The notes under the pieces were generated by a model. It was not told the DNA's origin, did no database searches, and saw nothing but the letters and a program-made list of their open reading frames with translations. Below are positions 1-12,962 of a DNA stretch of 64,000 bases, one piece after another. The stretch is taken from positions 11,212,579 to 11,276,578 of the forward strand of contig OZ034971.1 in assembly GCA_964030785.1 (NCBI GenBank), written 5' to 3'. Position 1 is the first letter of the stretch. Each line of letters begins with the position of its first letter. The stretch is from Siderastrea siderea. Taxonomy: Eukaryota > Cnidaria > Anthozoa > Scleractinia > Rhizangiidae. Made by a program: the position numbers and the translations under genes.

Positions 1-398
1 AATTTTTGACCGCTGTGTATCTGGTTTCTCTTTAAAATACCTATTCTTATTTGTCTGAGCTTTGCTGCCCGGGAGCCATGTTGCAAACAGCGGTTTGGTG
101 CATGTTGTTTTTTTAGTTTTAACTACCTCAGATGTTATCAAGACTGGGTGACTGGGAGTTCGGGGGAGGGGGGGGGGGCATAGCTTGAGTTCATTTTTAA
201 ACCCAAAGCTAGTTGCTTGTTTCCAGGGCGTCTATCCTAAAAAATCTGGTACCAAGGCACTTTCCGTAGTTTACACCCATCCACAAATTTTTATGGGAGT
301 TAAGCCCCTCCCGGGGGGGGGGGGGGGGGAGTACTCTAATCACCGTACATGATTTCATTGGCAACTTGGTGATGTGTGCCTTGCTGGCTATGAAATGT

Positions 399-460
399 GT
401 GGTAAAAAACAATATTTTACTTACTCGCTGCGCTCCTTCGTAAAATATTGTTTTTACCAC
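399..460. repeat. Short inverted repeat (hairpin)
   Basis: Two arms of about 21 bases (a GTGGTAAAAAACAATATTTTAC type sequence and its complement) enclose an 18-base GC-richer loop. It lies in the intron or upstream DNA before the first visible amidase exon. It looks like a remnant of a small hairpin-type dispersed element. Homopolymer G tracts lie near 165-178 and 308-329. Confidence 0.7.
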
Positions 461-516
461 TCGAAAATAAAATTCATACCTTCGCGCCGCCGTGTAATAT
501 CCTCTATGTCTTCAAG

Positions 517-1364
517 GATTTCATTCAGATGCTAGGGGCTTTGTTGACACCAGACTTCAAGATGCCATTGGGCGCGGTTTCAAAACCCACGCAAATGATC
601 TTGGCACCGCTGGAAAGTTGACCATGATGCTTGGCGCCCTTGTTCATGAAGATTATCATGGGGTATTTCATGGCAAGGCCGTCAATTTAGCCCGCAAGTT
701 ATGTGGAGAATACAACAAAGTTTTAAATTCCTACGATGTTCTGGTTATGCCAACAATTATTAAAAAGATACCCAAAGTACCAGATAAGGAGGAATTAAAT
801 TTTGGTAAGTCATCGTTTGAGGCTCATTAAATACTCTGATAATTTGACTCGGGTGAAGGGATTTTGCTTCACTTTCTTACATTAAAGGGGCTATGACATT
901 ATGACATGGGTATTTCTATGTCTGAGAGCGGTCAGAATTCTGGTTAATTCAAATCCAAGAACATTTTCTTATACACAAAATGGTTATATAACTCCAAGAA
1001 GAAGATATGAAGTGAATCCTTGAAAGGAGAACAAAACATAATCTGGTTATAATGGTTTTTTCCTAGACACGAGGGGAAACTTGGAAAAACAGCAACCCGA
1101 TTTTTTTCAAGTTGCAATCCGTTTTCATACTGATCATTCGTGGCCAAAGGCACTTATCTGTAGTTTCAGTGCAGAGGATGTCAGTACACTAGTAGAGCAG
1201 TTATAAACAAATCTGGTTCAATGTTTTGGGTTTCCATCAACGCAAACATGTCTTTTGACTTCTTTAATTAGTGTTTCATTAGTGTAACTTATTGGAATTC
1301 AGTTCATAATTATTTCAGGTGGTCTTTTATCTATTTATTGTAAGTCGCTTAATTATTATTATTA

Positions 1365-1422
<58 letters not shown>

Positions 1423-2805
1423 AGTTATACTAAAGATTGATGACATAGTGCCGTGAAAACAGAATTATCTGTTATGCACCCGCAAATTACGGATGCCAAC
1501 CCCCAGATCTTTATGTCTGTACAACACCCAAGGAGATACCTCTAATTACTGCTTACCACTGATCTGTTTCAGTTTTAATCCTGAACCTTTCTTCAACTGG
1601 ACGTGGCTTGAAAGAAAAACTTACTTACGAGAAAAGGCATACTTTTCACCCCTCTATACTAAACATGATACGTTTTCTAAGGAGTTTTTTCAGGTCGGGT
1701 TTGCTTTTGTAAGCGTTTAATTAAATCTCCGTTTTAAACTGCGTTTTTAGTAGTTTCAGTGTGTACGATAGGCGAAAACGCAAAAAAATATCAGCTGAAA
1801 TATGCTGAAACGAAAATGCGTCAGTGCGCAGTATCAGCTTGTCAGCGGTTAGTCAGTCAGCTAAAAGCAAGCTTTCAGGGGACAAAGTGATGGACAAAAA
1901 CACGGTAAGAATAAGATGAATTCAAGAAGTGGAGTAATGAAAAGGCTTTGGAGAAAAACATGTACTTCAACTTGCAAATTTTGGGAAGTTTAAACGCAAA
2001 TTTTAAACGTATAACTGTAACATTCAGACTTTAAAACGAAAACCAAACTTCTTGCGCTGAGATTTGGCAAACACTGAGCAACACACCCGAAAAACAACTA
2101 AACGTACAACAGTTACTCTAGCAACAACAATTCTTGATTCATGATCCACGACGAAAAAGTCAGTATCTACAATAGACAAAAACTTCATTAAATAGTTTAC
2201 ATATTTACATATCTCCCACGCTATTATCTTGCTCGTCTGACTATTAGCCAGATTAGCGTCCGTTTCGTTGAGGCTGGAAACCTATTATTGTGAGTGGCTG
2301 TGAATGACTGAGATATCTAGTTCGGGTGTTTGTTATGTACCGGAACATGTAATCGTATACTTACAGGACGTTGTACTGTGGTGTGTGTGTGTAAAATTTT
2401 TGATTAAAATTTACAATAAATAAATCGCTCATTTGGCAGTAGTGATTAAATAACTAGCAGCAGTCAATAGAAACTTTTTTGTCCGAAGTTAAATGTCAGA
2501 AAGAAAAAGGTTCGAAAATTTTCATAGAATAATGCATTGACAGTAACAACCTTCTCTCTTTTGCACCTAATCCAGTTTATTTTGATTGTTAGTTTAATCT
2601 TTGGGTTCTAATTTACCTAGGAACGGCGTTTGATTTCTGCCAAAACACTGGTCCGTTCAACGTGTCTGGCCATCCAGCCCTGTCCATCAATGCAGGCTTC
2701 AGTGAAGGCTTACCAGTTGGAATGATGATTGTGGGAAGAAAGTTTGATGAAGTCACTGTTCTTAATGTCGCCTACGCTTACGAGAAGATCAGAGACGCCA
2801 GCTAG
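517..2805 (+). CDS. Amidase-signature enzyme, C-terminal two exons (5' partial)
   Basis: Two exons are visible: about 517-804 (after a CTTCAAG acceptor; donor GTAAGT at 805) and 2621-2805 (after TTTACCTAG), joined in phase 1 and ending in TAG at 2803-2805. The translation carries amidase-signature C-terminal hallmarks: 'NLARKLCGEYNKVL', 'YDVLVMPT', then 'NTGPFNVSGHPALSINAG' and 'GLPVGMMIVG'. These are the conserved blocks of the bacterial-type aliphatic/enantioselective amidases (the Rhodococcus group), which hydrolyse amides to acid plus ammonia with a Ser-cisSer-Lys triad. That triad lies in the N-terminal part, upstream of this window, so activity cannot be judged. The intron 805-2620 holds an ATT microsatellite and no recognisable gene. 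The first exon border is less certain than the second. A fatty-acid-amide-hydrolase type amidase is less likely from the motif wording. Confidence 0.85.
1359..1420. repeat. (ATT)n microsatellite
   Basis: About 20 consecutive ATT units with one ATC interruption, inside the amidase intron. Confidence 0.9.
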
Positions 2806-2837
2806 CTACTATTCTTAGTTCAAAAACAGAGATATTA

Positions 2838-3106
2838 TGTCCCACGAGTGGCAACTAAACACGAACAACGAATGACAAAACACGAGCGAGGAAACGCGAA
2901 ACATGAGCGACGCGGAAACACGACACACAAGCGACGAAACAGGAGTAAATGAACATAAAACACGAAACACGAGCGACGAACAAAGAGTGAATCTAAACGC
3001 GAAACACGAGTGATGACAAAAGCTACACAAGCGACGAAACACGCGCGACTGAGTAGCGAAGTATAAGCGATGCAACGCGAAAGACAAGCAACGAACGAAA
3101 AAACAC
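2838..3106. repeat. Degenerate minisatellite based on a CGAAACACGAGCGACG-like unit
   Basis: A run of about 270 bases in which variants of 'gaaacacgagcgacg' recur roughly every 14-24 bases with many substitutions and small indels. It begins about 30 bases after the amidase stop codon, so it is probably in or next to its 3' UTR. The reverse-strand open frames across it (Ser/Phe/Cys-rich) come from the repeat and are not credible proteins. Confidence 0.7.
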
Positions 3107-3784
3107 AAAGTCGACTGGACTGTGTCAAACACGGACTTTGCGAAAGTGAAGCTATACATTAAAAATAAATTGCCTTCGGGACGAACCATTTTTTAAAGAG
3201 TAGGAGAGGCGTAGGGTTGGGCCAATTCACTCTCAAAAAAGTCCTATAAGCATTTTGCACAAATAAAAAAGAGAATAAAGAAAATTCGTAGAGGATCCCC
3301 CCGCCACCAAAAATAAAATGTTCCGATCCTTACGAAGGCTAAATAAGTCACCTTCACAGATTTTAGAGGAATTGTGTTTACGAAAGGTTCAGAAGTTCAA
3401 AACAGTTTGAGCTTCAAATACATAACTTTGGATTTAACGGTTAATTTGTGCATCAAAATTAACTTTAATAAGTCGCTTCAATTGTAGATTAAATTTGAAT
3501 GGAACTATGTGTATTGACGTGTAAAAATTCAGATTAAAATGTTATTAAAAAATAAAAATATTGAACTACGAGGTTTGGAGTAAAACTACTGAAAAATAAT
3601 TTGAAATGACGAGTAAGCACAAATTTTAGGTCCAAAATATATTATCCTTTAATTGCGATAGTTCCGCGCGACAATGATACAGTTTAGAGTAGACCCTTCA
3701 TGAACCAGTCGTGTTTGGTCAAGTTTAAATGCCCCTAAAATAGTCTTGAAAAGATTTTCTCATTGAAATCATAATGTATATCTA

Positions 3785-4214
3785 CAGTCGAATCTCCACT
3801 AACGGCCACCTCTTCACAACGGCCACTTTTTTGTGTTCGGGCGGACAGCCCATATATTCACCTTTGTTTTAACCTCTCTACAACGGCCACCTCTCCATAC
3901 CGGCCACTAAAGTGCGTCCCAGCTGCCCAAAAACCCTCTCCACAACGGCCATTCAAGAGCGAACAATTTACAAAACTGACGTATTTACCGTACAATACTC
4001 GCTCTTTTTCGTAAACATCATTTTTTGTTCTGAACAGATGGTTTCTGTTTTTAATACGCTATAATAAGCATTTTCATAAATGCCATAATAAGCATTTTTA
4101 AAAATAAAAATGTTCAATCGTTCCCCTCCAAAAGTGGTGTCATGTTACATCCATACCTCCCCATAACGGCCACCTCTATACAACCTCTGGTGGCCGTTGT
4201 AGAGAGTTCGACTG
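3785..4214. mobile_element. pogo/Tigger-like MITE
   Basis: The element starts CAGTCGAATCTCC and ends with the near-complement ...AGAGAGTTCGACTG, inside which 'acaacggccac' motifs recur several times at both ends. The left flank is TA, as expected for Tc1/mariner-pogo insertions; the right flank reads CA-TA, so the TA duplication is imperfect. About 430 bases with no transposase frame, hence non-autonomous. The superfamily is inferred from TIR wording and the TA flank only. Confidence 0.65.
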
Positions 4215-5356
4215 CATAGTTATTTTTCAGTTGGCTCGGCTTTTTTTGTTCTTTTCAGGGGAATATATTACATAACCGCTGATTTTTATCCACTATGGCG
4301 GCTTTGATAGCAAAGGGAGTGCGGGGCTGAAAAAATGGCGAAACAATGCGATATACCCCCCTCAACATATAGTATTGCCCTCGACTTAGTCCCCCGAATG
4401 AACAATTGGTTTATGCTTTGGCGTGGGTACATTGAGTTATGGATGCACGTGCGGGAAGTTTGGAGAGCACGAGAGAAGCGTGAGTGCGTCTCGAGCAACT
4501 CTAACTTCTTGAGTCAGCGCAGCACGCTTGCGTAAGGTGAATTTGATTGCGCCGATTTGCTAGCTATGTTATAAGAATAATTACAATGTGACACCGAAAA
4601 ATGGAAAATAAATATACGTATCGTTTTATTAATGAATATAGACAACATACTGAAACGGAAAAAATTTTACCAATCGCATTCTTGTAGAACTAAATTGGTC
4701 GCGACCACTAGCAAGTACAAAGAAAAATTCAAAAGAATCATACCTAGACTTGCATTTCTAGTCTTCAACTATACGTCTCGCATTACTATTAAACGTGATA
4801 GTTTTTTTTCCTTTTCTCCTCCAACACACTGTCATACGTTTCATTATTTCCATCAGAAATGACGACCAGGTTATTCCACGTAAACCTCATGAATACGATG
4901 CTTCGTAAATTTCTCCTCTCCGTTCTACTTTTCGCAGTAAGGCAAAGCGTATAATGCAAACTTTCAAACTGAGCAAACATGTTTATCGTTCAACTTCATC
5001 ACTTGCGAATCCTACAGCTTGCGGTATGAGTTGTCTGTGATTTGCACAGAGTGGAATGTTACTTTTTTCGAGATTACCAACTCCAGGTTAGAAAACCTCA
5101 GCAACTGAAAAAATCATTTTGTTTACCGGTACCTAGCGGGCATTTGACAAATTCATCTGGTACCTTCCCGGCAAGTAACCCTCACCTGACATAGGTCAGC
5201 CTAACGGCGGAGCTCCTCATGAAAAAACGCGTAGTAACAGCAGATAACACAGAAAAAGGTAGATGAGCAGGGTACGGCTTATCTGGCATGACACTGATGT
5301 AAAAATCCAGTCCAGCGGAGTTTCACCATTGTTGTGACTGTTTTTTTTTTTTTTTT

Positions 5357-5490
5357 GAGAAAGATGTTTATACAGTCAGTGACACAGGCAACTCGGAAGA
5401 GAATCCGAGTTCTCCCAACAGGAGTCCAGTCTATGACCCTATTCTGAGCCTATTCTGGTTACTAGTCCAGATGCTCTAGACTAGTTTAAT
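5357..5490 (-). mobile_element. tRNA-derived SINE, reverse copy
   Basis: Read on the reverse strand this matches the neighbouring forward SINE: 'gagcatctggactagta', then 'ggactcctgttgg', then 'actgactgtataaacatctttctc', followed by a poly-A tail (poly-T at 5341-5356 on +). It carries extra sequence between the box-A-proximal and box-B-proximal parts relative to the forward copy. Confidence 0.6.
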
Positions 5491-5525
5491 GGCCTTAAAC
5501 TATTAATGGCCTTAGCTCCCACGAG

Positions 5526-5640
5526 TCTCCTGTAGCTCAGTGGTAGAACATCTGGACTAGTAAACAGAAGGTCAGTTTCAACTCCTGTTGGCACTGACTG
5601 AATAAAACATCTTTCTCATATATATATATTTTTTTTTTTT
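5526..5640 (+). mobile_element. tRNA-derived SINE, forward copy
   Basis: 'TGTAGCTCAGTGGTAGAAC' is a clear polymerase III box A, and 'GGTCAGTTTCAACTCC' a degenerate box B, about 35 bases apart, followed by a non-tRNA tail 'cactgactgaataaaacatctttctc' and an AT-rich end. No acceptor stem can be formed, so this is a SINE and not a tRNA gene. It faces the reverse copy across about 40 bases. Confidence 0.65.
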
Positions 5641-8637
5641 TTTCTCAGTATGATCACGAATTCGGACTGAAACGCCTAATAAAATTCCCTAAAAAAAAAA
5701 CAATACAAGGAAAAACTGATTACAGGTACTTCCTCAAGTAGGTAGTTACGGCATTCATACTACTTCATTGCTGTAATAACCTTCGCATGAGACTTTCGTA
5801 ATTTTTCTCTCAATGTATTAGTTAAGAACGGTGCCTCCTTTTGTTACTGCGCTTCTCGGGATGGTCGAGAATCTCGGGTTTCTTAAAGACGGTACCTGCG
5901 CGATGCAATGCTGCGACTACCACTATTTTTTTACGCGCTTGCATAGCGTGCGCGCTTCCTCCATAGTCTCAACGAGCGACCTGGATCAAGTCCAGCGATT
6001 TTAGTAAATAGGGATAACCCGCATAAAAATTAGCAGGACAAGGGACAAAAAAAACCTGAATGACGCTTAATTGATTTATTTTTAAGATAAGGGATAAATA
6101 TCTCCAAAATTATAACGATCAAGGATTGGAACCCAACTGCATCAAATGTCGAACAGTGGAGACTTTATCCATATCACATTCAAGCGGACGGGTAAGATAC
6201 GAATCAGCTCAGATTTGATCAAGAGACTCAGATGCTTCTTGGTCATGATGGAGGATTCCTTTACTCTCACGACCTGTGCGGTACAATTTTTTTAGGAGAA
6301 TTTTATCTTTCATCACTCTTAGAGCAGAATTTGTGGATTAAAAACGCCTGAAATAAATGTAAAACATACATAAGAAATCATGGCAAGTCTATGCTTTAAT
6401 CCTGAACATTACAAATCACGTTGACTGAGTCGAGCTATATTAAATAATACTTAAGATACTGTTAGACTAGAAAAACGTGCGCTACACGGTTATCTTTGAA
6501 CACACACGGAAAAAGCATGACTCTCTTTTTTGTTCTTAAGACTAAAACATGTCAAAACTTAATACAACTAGTATGAGTCAAATTCAACCAAATGTTCAGT
6601 GAAATGTACGACACTGGCCCATCCTCTTTTACTAAATTACTTATGACTGATTTTGAATTGTCAATTAAAACTGACAGCTTTATACAGTAAAACGTCATGC
6701 AACTGGTAATATTTCGTTATAAGGTGGTATTTTTATATTTAAATCCACGGGATAAATGCATTGATACCCAAACAAATACTATACGAGCTCTTACATGGTA
6801 TGCAATGGGGAGTATCCAATTTGCACATGCAACGTTCTTAACACATTCAACCGGGACAGTTATTCACTGTCTATTGGGACTTCTAAGTTGTTGTTTTTCT
6901 TTCTCTCTGCTGCTTCAAACCGAAAACCGTGATCACTTTTGTCAAACTTAGAAACAATCTCGTTCCCAGAGACCGCTGGTCTAGCGTAACGCAGTCTCTG
7001 GGAACAAGAGAGAGAATGGATAAGATGGAAGAGGAACTGTTCGTGAAAAAATATTCAAGTGGTTCTGTCGTTTACATTTCTCGCGCTTCGTGTTGTTTGA
7101 GCTCTCATTTTATGGGTAGCTATGACAACTGGTATATCAACCAGCAGGTTAAGCTAAGCCTTCCCTGCACGCTTCTCCATTTCTCCTTCTCCTGGGAAAA
7201 GAGATGAAGAAAAGAAGGCGAAAAGACAAAAAGACGGAGAGGGTGGGAGAGGAGGAAAAAGTGGGAAGAGCTGCTACTCTCATTGCACCACAGGATACCC
7301 ACTGCCTTCATGGTTTTTTTTTTCGATTCGCACAGTCACATACGTATCCAAAGTTTCACAATCTCAGCTTACAGTTATTCAGTTGGCTCAACTATCATCT
7401 TAATTTGCATCCAAAAGCTGGCACTAAAATTGGGAAGCCTTTTCACGGTTACAAGACATTATAAATGCCCATGATCCTGAAAAAGTAACTTTGAGATACT
7501 GAATCATGTTCAGTTTATAACAGAAAATATGACAGAACCTTGGTATAGGCAATCGAAACTTAAATATATACTTTCCTAGATCCAACAAGCAGGGAAAGGG
7601 GTGGGGGGGGGGGGGGTGGGGGAAGAAGTTGCTCTTCACGAGAGAGACTAAGAATTATGACGATTGGTCATTAACAGGCCCAAAAAATTGATCTTTTAAT
7701 GTATATATTTAGACCTTATCAATCCCTAAATCCGATACCCTTTTCACACCAAACTGACAAAAAGCTTTCAGACCAGTAAGCAAAACATTCTTTACTTAAT
7801 CTCAAAACGTAAAATCTGTACCTATAATACACCAAAATGGCTAAAAACACACTCTTTGTGGACACATCCCCAGTCATACCCAACCATAATCTTCGAGCCT
7901 CACAGAAGTATTTCTCAGTTTCATATTTTTTCACGGTTTCACGCCTTGGGCCGTATACAACGAAGGTACGCTTATAACCTAAAAAGCTTGTTAAAAGAAT
8001 GAAATGCGTTGACAAAAACATTAATCAGGGGTCTAGCTGTCTAGCATTCACTCGACCTCTTTGCGAATACAACTGGTTAGTTTCTAAATACATATTTGTT
8101 TTACCAACAAATCATTGCACCAGTTCACCGTATACATTCAATTAAGAAAGGCTTTATGTAAATAGGCTTAGATTATGATTAGCTGTGGCGAAAGGCTTAA
8201 AAGTTATAACAAATGAATTATCTGGTCGTGTCTACTAATACATCGATAATTTGAACTAAAGATGCTCACTTCTGAGTTTCGTCAGCCGTTTATTCTTCTT
8301 AATTGACCAAGATAAAGCCCATCGCCTTAATCTTCTTGTAGCCATTATCTGATTGAAAGTTGGCCCCGTTTCCACACGTGTTGGAGTTGTCAGGATACCC
8401 ACCAGTACCAAACCCGATTCTGGAGTCACAGTGGTTGCATTTGTAAATCTCATTACTAACGATACCGATTCTTGCTTTGGCAGCGGCGCTGTGGTTACAC
8501 TTGGCGTTGAACCCTTCCATGTTACAGCCTGTCTGCAGGTAAGCCTGGGAACCAATGAGACTCTTCCACGTGTCACGACCCCGTGAGGTGGTAGTGTAAC
8601 ACCTCTCAAAAGCTTGTATTTTCATTGGACCGCTATA

Positions 8638-8736
8638 TGTAGCAGCTCTATTGTTTTTGCGCCTCGTTCTTTGTTTCTTTTGTTTGTTCTATTGTTTAGC
8701 GGACAAATCGTGGAAGACCTTACGACAGCTGCTACA
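8638..8736. mobile_element. Small terminal-inverted-repeat insert in last exon of copy A
   Basis: Ends TGTAGCAGCT ... AGCTGCTACA are exact 10-base inverted repeats (11 with the flanking A/T). The 99-base block is absent from copies B and C. It lies where copy A loses homology with the others after the codons for 'PTYWN'. It encodes nothing obvious and brings stop codons. Confidence 0.5.
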
Positions 8737-10169
8737 TCGCCCGTTCCAGTAGGTTGGTAACTTGGTCTCTTGCGTGTTGAACCCAGTCTCCCCTCCTGCA
8801 AGGTTGAAGGTTTCTTTGTTGCGCCACAGGATGGAATCGTAGTGGAAGGTTAACTTTTAAGGATTGGAAAAAGATAACGACCGCTAGTTTCCTCCAAAGA
8901 AACCTAGCTATGGAATAAATAACAAGCTGGTAAGTAGCATAAATACCTAAGGGGGTAATTATAAGCTATAACAATTATCCTACAGAAGATTTCTTTTGTG
9001 AAACATATCATGCCATCATCCTTAATATGCTTACAGGTGCTAATTAATTTCGGTTTTCTTATTTATTTTCAAGGGTGCCAACCAGCCAAACTAATACAAA
9101 GTGGACACCCTTTAAGGAAGGACTCAGTTTTCACTTCATCCATGGCTTCGTATTGTCCATTACGTTTGCCTGTCGTTTACCCATCCGAAACGAGGTAAAA
9201 ATGGTCTTTTTTTTTTCCTCAGGTAACTTACGTGTGTTTGGGTTGGAAAGCAAGAATTGCCAAAAACCTCAAAGCAAAGGCTTGGATTCTTCTGCGTGAA
9301 TCCTCACCACCGGCCTCTCAAGCGTGCGACGCACTACGGTAAAAATAGGAACTTTTCTGCAGTCTTGAAAGGTTACTGTTTAAGTTCAGAAACAAATGAC
9401 GGATCAAATGTAATACCTTGTTCCCATTAATTTTCATAACTGGCGTCCATCCCCCATCTCCACATCCAAAATCTCCCATGTGACACAGAACGGAAGTTGG
9501 TTTGGAGTCCAAGAAGAGGATACCCACCTGACTCACGCTCGACCTGTTAACAGCAAATGTCGCTAAGGCGTGAGCAAAAGTGGAAATGGTCAAAATAAAC
9601 TTACCTTCATATTTTGTGTGGAGTTGGTCCTTGTGGTGGAACATATTTGTTTCGTTTCTTGCATTAGAGGGGCGAAGTTCATGCCTTTGGGTCGAAATAA
9701 ACCTTTTATGGTTTTGAGGATTCTTAACATTTAATCTTTTGGCAAGAAAACTGTAATATGTAGTTTTACTTACTGATAGGCATCATACAGGTCCTTGCAT
9801 GACTTTACAGCTGAAAAACAATAAAATTAATTCAATGTTACATCATCTTAGTGATAATTAAAAACAATACTTTGCCCTTTTATTTTATTTTAATTTCAGT
9901 GAGATATTAAAAGAAATATGTTTTTGGTTCCACACTAATGACAATTACCTATTTCGCATTATTTTCCGACAAAACCGTCTTTGCAGCTGCATTCAAACGA
10001 GTGATATTTGTAGTTGGGCACACATGTACCCCCGTTTTGGCACGAAGAAGGCAGACATGGGGTCTGAAATAGGAAAAAAGAAAAAAACAAGAATAATTGA
10101 CCTGAAATTTAACTATCACTTTAGCTGTGCTCCGGTGTCTTTGTTCCGCTGATAGTGAAAAAAGAGACT

Positions 10170-10420
10170 GCCTACTCTTAGACTACGAGCGGTCTCTCTT
10201 TCCGCTCTGGGATAGTCAAGCGAACAGAAGATACGGGCGAGCGGGAAAATCGCGTGCCGCGTGGAAACGTGACGTTCGCGTGACTACCCCATGCTTACTA
10301 CACACACGCGTCACGTTTCCACGTGGCAGGCAATTTTCGTGCTCACTCGCCCTGCTCACGCGTTTCTTTTTCTCGACTAACCTTGAGCGGAAAGAGAGAA
10401 TGGTCGTAGACTAGCCTACT
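10170..10420. mobile_element. Inverted-repeat element in PAN/EGF intron, copy A
   Basis: Termini of the type CTTAGACTACGAGC..TCTCTCTTTCCGCTC face their complement, and an inner inverted repeat (CGTGGAAACGTGACG and complement) lies inside. Orthologous copies sit in the same intron of B and C, so the insertion predates the duplication. Confidence 0.6.
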
Positions 10421-11999
10421 CTGCAATGGCTTATTGGTTAAGACGGCTGTTGGACGGCTTTTGTTTAGGTCATACTCTTTTTGTTGCAATCACATTGAGC
10501 AATAAATATCTAAAAGAAAAACAGAATTAGCCCTACCTTGATGAAAAAGTGATGTGAAGTCTCGTTTCTTTTGTACTTCTCGGGGTTGTCGTACTTTACA
10601 GTAGACAGTAACTCGCACCAAAGCTTTCCATCAGCTCCTTTGGAGGCAGCCAGGTTCAAAAACAGGCAGGAGGGATTGGTGAGGCATTCAAAGGTGCAAT
10701 CAAAAATGTCGAACACCGTGTACCTTCCGACCATAGGCACATTTAGTTAATGGTACTCTTCTTTAACAGAAACGTCTTGACGGAGATCCGGGTGATATAA
10801 TGTGGTAAATTCTGTAGTAAGGACAAGAAGAAGATCAAAACTCGCATAAATATCAAAGTTTTTGCGAGAGCTATGCAACCGCACTAACATGTGTCGGAAA
10901 ACACAAAAATGTAGCCAAGACTCCTGTTTATTGATAACAAGATGGGTTTTCATGACTAATAGAAAGTGAACATTTTGAGTCGTGTTGTATTTCTTATCTT
11001 TTTCCTTTCGGTTAGCTAAAAATTCTCCGAAAAAAAATAATACCATGGCTGGTGATTTTCTCGGAGTCGCCATGTAAGGACTTAAATGTGTTCAGATATC
11101 GGAGGTTTCGATCACTTGCGGCAGCTATCAGGATCGCTGGCGAAAATCGCCGTAACCTACCCGACAAACCTGGCGATTTTAACTCAGTCGCTAGTTGCCG
11201 CGATCAAAGATCGCTGGCTTTATCTGAAAGAATTTTAGACGACCCGAGGAGTGATTATAAAACAACAACAGGAATACCCATAAACATTCATTATATACCG
11301 GGAAACTAAAACTGTGCATAGGCTGCCTCAGGTATCGCTGGAAATTACACGAATGAGGTCGAAAGGAAAGAAGCAGATGATTTTTCCAAGGAGGTGGCAA
11401 ATGCTTTTTTGTGGTTTGACTGATCCGGTGAGTGTTGCGTTGCGCGAAATGAAAAACGTTTGTTTTTAATCGGGTGATCGGCGAGTGTTTTGTTTTGCTG
11501 GGTATTATATGCTAACTGATGGGAATAATCAATCGAGAAACAAATGTTAAATTCCTTTGTTTTGTTATCTTTCTAATGTGCTATTGTCGATAATGGAAGA
11601 CAAGCATAAGTTTCATCAACAAAATTCTTCTATCATTGCGTAAAACACTTGGTAGGTTAATCGGACAAAATTATAATTAACCAGACGACAATGCTTTACA
11701 AGGGCAACACGCAACCCCGCAATTTTTACAGAAAAGTCTTTAAAATGTAAAAAAAAAATTGCTAGTTAATGAGTTTGTGATAAAAGTAATAAAAGAACAG
11801 ACGCATTCGAGACTAAAATTGGAGTCTTGCATAGACGATGTCACACCTGTCCAGAATATGGGAACTTTGAGTGTTCACTGTTTAACGTTTTGAGGCCCTC
11901 TCTCACATGAAATTGCGTCGGTCGGTCGGTAAAAAAACAAATAGAAAAGAAAAATAAAGGCCGAAAAAAGAAATAGTGATAAATTATTAAATAACTAAC

Positions 12000-12962
12000 C
12001 GCAAGCAAGCCTTGATTATATCTTCCCCGCGTCTCCTATTTGTGACGAGCCGTATCACTCTAAATTGTGATCCAACACGGCTTTATAAGGGCTGATTTAA
12101 ACGTTTGAGTCACTTTGAGATGTGAACAAAGAGCAAAAAACTTGGAAATACCCGAAAAAAGGAAGCAGCCAATAAAATCAAAAACTTTTTTCTAGCTTTT
12201 GAAAAAATTGGGTCGGTCGGGCGATGGGAAACGAAGCATTTTATGGGCCGGATGGTCTGAATTGAGTCCACTAAATTTCATCCCTAGAACGAAAACTTCT
12301 GAACACTGAGTCGTGGAAAGTGCTTATATTTTCAATAGTTAAAAGAATATCGAAGAATTTAAAAGGGCAAAAATAATAATAAATTAAAGTATTGAAAATA
12401 TAAAACAGAAACTAAAGAATTGAAACGGAACAGATTAGGCGATACCCTGGACAGACTGTTTAAAAAAGAGACTGATCTTAAAATTTTCTAAAGCAATTGG
12501 AAATTAAAGCTGAGGATAATTCTAGATCTGTTTTAAACAGAATTGTTTCAGTTGGTTTGGAAAGAGTGGACAGACCCCTTTAGATGAGTGTGAAAGGTGT
12601 TTCTGTACTAATGAACCGCCCTCAATTATTCCAATACTTATCTTACGAGTCCCTGAAAATGTATTCATTTTGGTCCTTCTTTTAGGTGTAGATTTCCGTT
12701 TATATAGCTTTATATTTTGAGAAAATTGTACTTCTTTATTTTGTTTTACTTTAACTAGATGTACTGCGTGATTTAAGACATGTATGGCTGAGGTTTGTTT
12801 TGCAGCTAGAGCGGATAAAATCATAAATAGATTTTTAACCCAATGGAGGAGAGTCATGCAGTTTATCTGTGCCGGTTATATGTGGTGCGACTAATGTCCC
12901 TCAGCCTGTAGAAGCGGCGTTAAAAGGGGTATCCTTAAATAATTGTTTACAGCGAAACTAAC
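12000..12962. other. Intron 1 of copy A, no gene seen
   Basis: The 2.1 kb intron 1 (10812-12962) is AT-rich and aligns in patches with intron 1 of copies B and C. The reverse-strand open frame at 12522-12857 has no recognisable domain and is not conserved as a frame in the other copies. Confidence 0.5.

Noticed and set aside
2815..3189. Reverse-strand frames of 97-124 codons rich in Ser, Phe and Cys
   Set aside because: They are the translation of the degenerate minisatellite; the repetition explains the absence of stops.
5526..5600. Functional tRNA gene
   Set aside because: Only boxes A and B are conserved; the cloverleaf does not close and a SINE tail follows.
10510..11073. Reading the two PAN-exon frames of copy A as separate genes
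   Set aside because: They are one exon split by the TAA at 10747, as the exact 275-base match to copy B shows.
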